From positions 310,001 through 374,000 of the forward strand of contig NW_008805066.1 of assembly GCF_000004825.1 (NCBI RefSeq): DNA of 64,000 nt. The letters are read 5' to 3'. The stretch is from Heterostelium album PN500 (Eukaryota; Evosea; Eumycetozoa; Acytosteliales; Acytosteliaceae). How positions within the stretch are numbered: the stretch's first letter is position 1; every line of letters starts with the position of its first letter. Below the pieces are notes generated by a model. It was not told the origin of the DNA, made no database searches, and was given only the letters and a program-made list of their open reading frames with translations. Positions 57,391 through 64,000 of the stretch are shown one piece after another. A program made the position numbers and the translations under genes.

Positions 57391-58470
57391 TTTTTTTTTT
57401 TTTTTTTTTTTTTACTGTTTTTACTTTTCCATAATTTTGCCAATTGATTGCTATTTTGATTATTATTATAATTATTTTAGTTATTGTTATTTTATAGATT
57501 ATTAAGTTGATGAGAATATTGATGATTGATTTGGTAAATTGAAGATGAAGAAATGAAGAAGAGGAAATAATAGTTGGCTGACATTTGAGTGGTTACAGGT
57601 TATTTAAGTTTGGATTATAAGTTACTGATACTGTTATTTATAATTAATTTCATTACTGAAATGTGCTGTATATATTCATTTATGATAGATTCGTTAGATA
57701 GTAGGTTGTTTTCTTGGAGATGAGATTCAGATTTGATGAAAGACAAGTGAAACGAGAGTAGTGATATTTTCCATTCTTCTTACCAACAGATATGCATCTT
57801 CCATAGTCCAATCGAATCTTTGACCACCTGAAAGCTTTAAGGATTAAAGAATGGTGTTAAGATTGATTGAGCATAAATGCTCGACAATTAAAGAATGTAT
57901 GGAAATATGGGTCAGAGCAGTATCTGAAGCACAGTTCACATTCTTTGTTTTTGTTGCCAAGCTAAGAAGCGAATGAGAGAAGAACCGGAAGACAGTGTTT
58001 CGTCCAAGCTGGTGTTTGATAAGCGATACATAGGTGAAGATACTGTCGTAAGATGTAGTCGAATTTGGTTGGTGGTAGAGATAGTTCGAACTGACCATCA
58101 GTTAGTGGTAGAATGTCATGTTTGATAATCAATAGGTGATCGTAGATTTGCTTCAGACTGGGTGGTAGACCATCAATCAGAATAGGTTTAGCAGATCTGA
58201 TTTTGTTGTCCAGATGCTTAAGATGAACTGCCAATCGGTGCCATAGAGTGTAGCATAGGTTGAGATATGGCGAGGTGATAGTCTTTGCTACACTGATAGA
58301 TCTGCATTGGATTTGAGATAGCCAACTGGTATAATAACAAACTTTTGAAGAATCAGAGGAAGACAGTAGGAATCTGTTGAATATCCACACGTGTTGCGCA
58401 TCATTACGAAGTTGGATGTTCCAAAGCTAGATTCCACCAGGTAACCATGGTTGTGCAGCTCTAGAAGGTT
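57391..58470 (-). mobile_element. 5'-truncated LINE 3' end, downstream of tRNA-Tyr
   Basis: The minus strand holds pieces of the region after RT: LSQIQCRSISVAKTITSPYL, LPPSLKQIYDHLLIIKHDIL, LSLPPTKFDYILRQYLHLCI. They lead to a zinc knuckle read as ECELCFRYCSDPYFHTFFNC (about 57865-57940; Cys-x2-Cys...His-x4-Cys), the usual end of LINE ORF2. A 3' UTR of about 450 bp ends in 23 A on the minus strand (T run 57391-57413 on the plus strand). The frame is broken. The 5' border near 58470 is only approximate. The element lies about 55 bp downstream of the tRNA gene, in the same orientation. Confidence 0.7.
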
Positions 58471-58505
58471 TTTTTTTTCAAATTTTTGAGACTTACTGCA
58501 TCCGG

Positions 58506-58516
58506 GGTTTCGAAAT
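58506..58516 (-). promoter_or_regulatory. B-box-like element downstream of the tRNA gene
   Basis: The minus strand reads ATTTCGAAACC, matching 9 of 11 positions of the Pol III B box (GGTTCGANNCC). It starts 8 bases after the tRNA 3' end. External B boxes downstream of tRNA genes are known in Dictyostelium; here the spacing is shorter than the roughly 40-50 bp reported there, so the call is tentative. Confidence 0.3.
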
Positions 58517-58524
58517 TTAAAAGA

Positions 58525-58614
58525 TCCGACTTGCCAGACTCGAACTAGCAACCTTTTGATATCTTTTGTGATTCTTACTACAGTCAAACACTCTACCACT
58601 TGAGTTAAAGTCGG
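58525..58614 (-). tRNA. tRNA-Tyr (GTA) with 17-nt intron
   Basis: The minus strand folds as a full cloverleaf. Acceptor CCGACTT/AAGTCGG with discriminator A; D arm ACTC/GAGT with loop AAGTGGTA; anticodon stem TTTGA/TCAAA; loop C-T-GTA-G-A after removal of a 17-nt intron (58561-58577, beginning TAAGAATC) located one base 3' of the anticodon; 5-nt variable loop; T arm GCTAG/CTGGC with loop TTCGAGT. The total is 90 nt = 73 + 17. An intron at this site is normal for eukaryotic tRNA-Tyr. CTTTT follows the 3' end as a Pol III terminator. Tyr is the only tRNA I see in the window. Confidence 0.96.
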
Positions 58615-59533
58615 ATAATTATTTCCAGTTTTTATATTTAGCATTTCATAGTATTTATTTCCTAAAAGATGAAATTTTAACTTTTCACCCCCACAAAATC
58701 CTTTCCACTTTTTACTTTTTGACGCTCTTATATTTAAAAGCAGTCCACTCAACAAAGGAGAGAAAAATAACTCCAACTCCATCCAATAATACTGAGAGCC
58801 TGCCATGACCCCTCCATCAGTATTGATATCGTGGTCCCAACCAAAGGAGTGGAAAATAGAAAAGATATCATTTCCCCTGCATGGTCTTTCGTTGACATAC
58901 ATTTTAATGAATTACTAGTTGCAATAAAAACCGCGGTACCATTGTGCTGCTGAATAGACTTGAAATTTTGATTTTTGGAGATGTGAAAAAGTTGAGAATG
59001 GTGTGATAATCCATTGTAATTGATAATAAAGAATACAACAATAGGTGTGTTGTTTTTTTATAACCATAAAAAAAGAATGTGATTGAATATTATATAAGAG
59101 AGGTTGTTTTAAGCTATTTTGTTATTTCAAAATGAAGCCAAAATTTTAGTTGTAGGATTTGTCGCAAATTATACAAAAATACACTAGAGTTTTCGCTATC
59201 ACGCGGTGAGCGTGCCACAGAAGAACTCTTACATCGTATGTAAACGTTATCTCTGAGGATCACTTTTAGTTGTTGTATTGTTATTGCTATGGAAATCAGC
59301 GGTTACCATAGTTTATATCAATCTCAACAAAACAAAAACAAACATAATTAAAAAGAAAAATAAAATTTGGAGATTGACTTGGTGAATTATTATCTTTTTT
59401 TTTTTTTTTTTTTAAAATAAATTTTAAATTTACTTTTTAGTTTGATTTTTTTAGTTTTTTTCATGAAAACCTGTTTATATTATAATTTTATATTAATATT
59501 AATAGATAGATAGATAGATCATATAGATAGATA
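58615..59533. other. tRNA upstream flank and promoter of the Gln-rich gene
   Basis: 58690-58902 is less AT-rich than typical spacers and is open on the minus strand (MYVNERPCRGNDIFSIFHSF, GVMAGSQYYWMELELFFSPL), but that frame runs straight into the tRNA gene, so it is not a gene as it stands; it may be a mobile-element remnant. 59060-59250 is the structured candidate RNA listed next. 59397-59533 is T-rich then has a (GATA)n tract before the start codon at 59534. Confidence 0.4.
59061..59270 (+). ncRNA. Candidate structured small RNA gene
   Basis: An AACCATAA element at 59062-59069 resembles the upstream element (CCCATAA-type) of dictyostelid small RNA genes. TATATAAG follows at 59091-59098. 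Downstream lie nested stems: AGAGTT (59186-59191) with AACTCT (59224-59229), enclosing CACGC/GCGTG (59200-59214), then TTACAT-CGT-ATGTAA (59229-59243). The GC content of this patch is well above its surroundings and there is no coding frame. The RNA class and exact ends are unknown. Confidence 0.35.
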
Positions 59534-62007
59534 ATGAATTTTGATATATATAATAATCTTGATGAGAATCAATTCTTTAGGAATCTATATCTAAAGAATA
59601 CACAGAACTACTCGCAGTTTACATCACCATCGCCAGCGATCAACAAGTTGAATCAAGACTTTTTTCAACAACAACAGGTAGCAGCGCAACAACAGCAGCA
59701 AATACCACCACCAAACTACGAGAAGCGTGATTATTGCTATGGTTTAGGTCAGAGAACACCCGACGTACCTTTTGCATTCACCAAACTAACGAATCAATCG
59801 ACAAGTACAGTATCATATAAATTTGATAATCAAAGATGAATGTGTTTGATTATTATCTAACATTCTCTATCTATCTATCTATCTATCTCTATTGTTTCTT
59901 TAGATTGTTTCGATTGTTTGGAATATGATATACCTATTATAAAGAATGAAGAAAGCAATGTAATCAGTGCATTCGATTATATATTCACCGATTTCTTTAG
60001 AGAGAATACTCTGAAACTTACGAATGGTTCATACAAGTGTCAGATCGATTCACACAGATTCAACAGTGAGAAAGAAATGATAGAGCATATGCGTACCGAA
60101 CACAAACCAATGATATTGCAAATGGTTTCATTGTTATCAGCTGGTAAACTATATCAAAACAATTCAATATAATGTTCCAACAATCTAATGATCTAATCAA
60201 AATTAAAATCAAAATATAAATCTAAAAACAACAACAACTACAACAACAACAACAATAACAACTATAGATGATGAAACTAATTATTTAGGTAATTTCTTTA
60301 CGAAATTGATGTATTCTGATACGTTGTACTCAATACATCCAACAAAGCCTGCTGTTAGCTACGAATCGATGTTGGAGTATCCCAGTGTGTTGGCACCGAC
60401 ATTGCCGCCACTAAAGGATGCCAGCAAAGACAACACTACCGGTGGCAAACCACATGGTAAATCGAAAAAGTCAAAGAAATCAAAGAAAGCGAAATTGCGA
60501 CCAAAGACAACACTACCTTCACAATTCTCAAGAGATGAACTTGTTGAGCTATCACGTTCATTGTTTGGTACACCTAAATCAACTTATGATAATATAACAA
60601 CAAATAATGTAAATAGGATATAATATCATGTTTATTGCAATGTTTAAACATAGTAGCTAATAGTATTAATAAATTTTAGGCAAAAAAGATAAAAGATCAA
60701 GTACAATCGAATAAAGGTGAGACAGAAGAAGCTAGAATGAAGAAAGAACAATCGATATTCAATGATATCATTGCAAAGATTCAGAGTTCAATGGTTTCGG
60801 AAGCCGATTTGATAGCGGCCGCCAAAGAGAAGGAACAACAAGAGGCAGAGGAGCTGTTGTTGTTAGAGGAGATCGCCGATATCATTATAGATGAGGTTGT
60901 CGAGGAGTTGTCGATGAAAGTCTCAAAGAAGAGCACTGCCGACGAAAAGAAGAAGCGTGCCAAAGAGGCAGAGAAAGAGAAAGAGCGACTCAAAGAACAA
61001 CAGAAACGCGAGCGTGAACTTGCCAAAGAGAAGGAGCGTGAAGCGAAAGAACAACAAGCGAAACTCGAGAAACAACAGCTGCTACAACAACAACAGCAAA
61101 AACAAAACGAAGACCTATTGAATCGTGTTATCAATGAGGTTGTCGATGACTTTTTGATTGAAATGGTTGGTGATGAATGTGTTGATATTGGATCACAAAT
61201 TTATTATGAGAATTTAGTAAGTAAACAAACTGCAATTGATTCCAACTTATTATTATTATTATTTGGTTGGTTATACATTTTAATTAACAACTATGTGAAA
61301 TTCTTTCTTATTTTTTTTTTTTTGTAGCAATGGAAAGAACATCAAAAACAACAGAGTATAAAAGAGAAGAAATCGAAATTGAATATCAAATCAACTACTA
61401 CACCTGTAATTACAGTTGCTAAATCACCTAATCAGAATCAGAATCAGAATCAAGATGCTACTGGTAATAATAATAGTAATAGTACTGTTGTGGAGAAACC
61501 AAAGATTAAGGAATCACTTACAAAAGAAGCTGTTGTTGCTGGTTTGAATGTAGTTCAAGCTCAAAAACAATTTCGTCAACAACAACAACAACAACAACAA
61601 CAGCAACAGCAACAACAGCAACAACTACAGCAGCAGCAGCAGCAACAACAGCAACAGCAACAACAGCAACAGCAACAACAGCAACAGCAACAACAGCAAA
61701 GACAACCACAGCAACAGCAACGACAACAACAAGAGCAACTACACTCAGCTTCTTTTGTTGTTGGTGAGGAAATCGAAGGACAACAAGTACCTGTATCAAC
61801 ACCTACCTCAACACCTACTTTAATGCTGAATCCTATCAAAAATGGTGTATCCTATGCACAAGTATCACAACATGGTCTTAACAGAACAAATGTTGCTACA
61901 AATGTTAGTACACCATCTCCACCTATCATTGGTAATAATAATAATATTGGCACTATCAGTAGTAAGAACAGTAGTAATGTACAAGTACAACCAACTGTTA
62001 TTCAATC

Positions 62008-62065
<58 letters not shown>

Positions 62066-63608
62066 AAAACAAGTTCAGATACAAGTAAACTATCTCAGCA
62101 ATATCTACAACTACAGGCTCAGCAGATACAACAACTTCAACAACAACAGCATCTATTACAACAACAACAACAAATAGAGTATCAACAACAATTGTTGTAT
62201 AGACAACAGCAACAGCAACAACAATTACAACAACAATTGACATTACAACAGCAACAACTACTACAAGGCTATCAAGGTACAGATTTCCAAACGTTGGCTC
62301 AACCAAAGTCACCCATGAATGTATCACCGACGACCAGCGGCCAGAACTTTGTAGATCCTTCTGCAAATGCTTCGTCAAGTGTTATTGCCTATCTTCAACA
62401 AATCAACTTTAAACCTGAGCTTACTCTGCTGTGTAGAACCGGCTACATGAAGAGTGCTCTCGATATTTACAACTACCTTGGAACAAGTTGTAGAATTGCC
62501 TATAACGATCAGATGCTACCAAAGATTCAACAATTAATGTTTGATCGTGAATTCAGCACATTCTTGGTTCAGTTTGAATCACTCATCGATCTAGAGAACG
62601 GTATTACCATATCTTCGTTCCCAGGATCGCCGCTTATACTCACGCGAATCTACAATACTCAACAACAGCAGCAACAACAACAACAACAACAGCAGACTTC
62701 TATGGCTAGTAACAACCCGGTTGTTACTCCATCGAAATCGCCAATCCTCAGCAACAGCGCTGGTAATATCTCGCCAAGTGCACTGCAAGCCAATCTCTAC
62801 CAAAGCTACTCTCCGACACCCGGTATCTCTAGAATCGGTTCTATTGGATCACCAACCAACAGTTCTGCTATTGAAGTCGACTCGAACAGTTACAGCAGCA
62901 ACAGCAGCAGTGGTCTAAGCTCGATCTCTCCCAACTCTCTGCACTCATTGTCACAGATGTTGAATACACAGTACGATGAACAAGTACCATGGGATAACCG
63001 TCCACTAAAGACAAGCATATTCAATGATAAACAACGTATTGTAACTCCACCCATAAGTGGATTCAACAGCAGCAGCAGTAGTAGCAGTTACTTCAATCAT
63101 CCAAGTTCATCGAATGGATCATCAACATCAACTTCATCCGCTAACTACTTCCAAGCATCATCACTTCCTTCGATATCGTTACCAAATAACAACATCAACA
63201 TCAACACTAGCAACAATAACAATAGTAATAATTTAACATCGATCTTTCATAGCAATAGCAATAACAACATCAACAATAACATCAACACTGCAATGGACGA
63301 ATCATCTTTCTTTACCTATTCAGATTCACTAGGTTTATTTTCCAATGCCGTGTTTCCACCAACTACCACAACAACTACCAATAACAATACATCGAATATT
63401 CTTCAACAACAACAACAACAACAACTTCATCATCCACAACATCAACAACAACAGCAACAACAACAACAACAAGATATTGTAAGTATTATGATTGAACTCT
63501 TTTGTACTAGTTCCAACTAAACTAGTACTTTTATAATCAACTTTACTAATATTTACTAATCAAAATTTGATTTTCAACACACAGTACAATTCCTATTTGT
63601 TTAAATGA
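59534..63608 (+). CDS. Large Gln-rich protein with Lys/Glu coiled coil
   Basis: Exons 59534-59804, 59904-60143, 60268-60608, 60680-61216, 61328-63478 and 63585-63608 give 1187 aa; every junction is GT..AG and keeps frame. Parts in order: a Gln-containing N-terminus (NYEKRDYCYGLGQRTPDVPF); a possible half zinc finger (YKCQIDSHRFNSEKEMIEHM, RTEH); a basic run (KSKKSKKSKKAKLRPK); a Glu/Lys/Arg coiled coil at about 285-420; and a conserved-looking patch VINEVVDDFLIEMVGDECVD. Long Gln runs lie at about 510-560 and 645-730, then a folded segment (VIAYLQQINFKPELTLLCRT, GYMKSALDIYNYLGTSCRIA) and a Ser/Asn-rich tail. I do not recognise a family. It looks like a nuclear regulatory or RNA-related protein, but that is only a guess. 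Confidence 0.75.
61575..61737 (+). repeat. CAA/CAG repeat tract coding poly-Gln
   Basis: A nearly pure run of CAA and CAG codons (about 48 Gln with a few interruptions). A second CAA run lies at 62010-62066. The mix of CAA and CAG suggests selection on Gln rather than simple slippage. Antisense frames here read as poly-Val/Ala or poly-Cys shadows. Confidence 0.85.
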
Positions 63609-64000
63609 ATTGAAAGATAAAAAAAAAGTTAACTGTTGAATTGTTATTAGCATAAATAAAAACTATCCCACGCTGTGTGTACTAAACAATAACATAATGA
63701 CATCTTATTCATACCCATCACAAATATATATTTAAAATAATCATTTAATTATACATGTTTATAAATACCCCATTTAAACGTGTTTACACATCGATGTTGA
63801 AAATAATTATATAATTTATTTATTGTTGTTATTAAAGATAGTTTGTATTGTTTTATTTTTTACACTCTTGTGTGAGTGGTGGTGTCAAACAAATTATGAT
63901 TAAAATTGTTTTGATAGTGGGTATTTAAATCGGATAATGATGAATACTAAAGTGTATGAGTATAGTTGTAGGTAAATCATTTATTGTTTGATAGTGGATA
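63609..64000. other. Intergenic to window end
   Basis: AT-rich DNA with no credible frame. A TGTGTGTAC and a TTTAAACGTGTTTACAC stretch are seen but not interpreted. Confidence 0.5.

Noticed and set aside
58288-58902. 204-codon minus-strand open frame
   Set aside because: It runs through the tRNA-Tyr gene and into the LINE fragment, so it is a chance frame and not one gene.
61518-61839. Antisense poly-Val/Ala and poly-Cys frames
   Set aside because: They are the complement of CAA/CAG repeats.

Overview
The window is nuclear DNA of a social amoeba (Dictyostelia). The evidence is very AT-rich intergenic DNA with poly-A/poly-T runs; short AT-rich introns of about 55-150 bp with GTAAGT or GTATGT donors; poly-Gln, poly-Asn, poly-Thr and poly-Ser runs inside genes; and typical dictyostelid families (a STATa-like protein, B-box/kelch, IPT/TIG-EGF and ankyrin families, a one-half ABCA transporter). 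Conserved genes use more G and C in third positions than Dictyostelium discoideum does, so a group 1-2 dictyostelid (Cavenderia- or Heterostelium-like) is my guess. This is inference; no marker gene settles the species.

Layout. 1-0.5 kb: 5' part of a dictyostelid-type gene on the minus strand, cut by the window edge. 1.2-8.2 kb: a very large Furry/Mor2-type morphogenesis protein with a proline-rich tail. 9-12 kb: a 90-aa protein, a MYND zinc-finger protein and a five-exon HEI10/CCNB1IP1-type RING E3, a meiotic crossover factor. 12-22 kb: an M16 metallopeptidase, a divergent Sec23-like protein and a mitochondrial intermediate peptidase, all on the plus strand. 23-30 kb: an ABCA half-transporter and a STATa-like transcription factor. 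30.6-32.5 kb: a B-box/kelch protein. 33-36.7 kb (minus): a lectin-like/IPT/EGF membrane protein. 38-44 kb: a phytanoyl-CoA-dioxygenase-like enzyme, a SLX9/FAM207-type ribosome biogenesis protein, a 442-bp inverted-repeat DNA element (MITE), a PAQR receptor and an RRM-like protein. 45-49 kb: a small protein and a CH-domain coiled-coil protein. 50.9-54.8 kb: a 54-aa membrane protein, a C2H2 protein and an ankyrin protein. 56.3-58.5 kb: broken LINE pieces downstream of an intron-containing tRNA-Tyr gene. 59.5-63.6 kb: a six-exon Gln-rich protein.

The genes are mostly independent housekeeping or regulatory units with no operon logic. The points most worth attention are the HEI10-type RING protein, the tRNA-Tyr/LINE arrangement (a TRE-like target site), a structured non-coding candidate at 59.06-59.25 kb, the MITE, a repeated 14-bp motif upstream of the ABC transporter, and several coding-like fragments that fit no gene model. 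All exon borders were read by eye from GT..AG sites and reading frames. No transcript data or database search was available.
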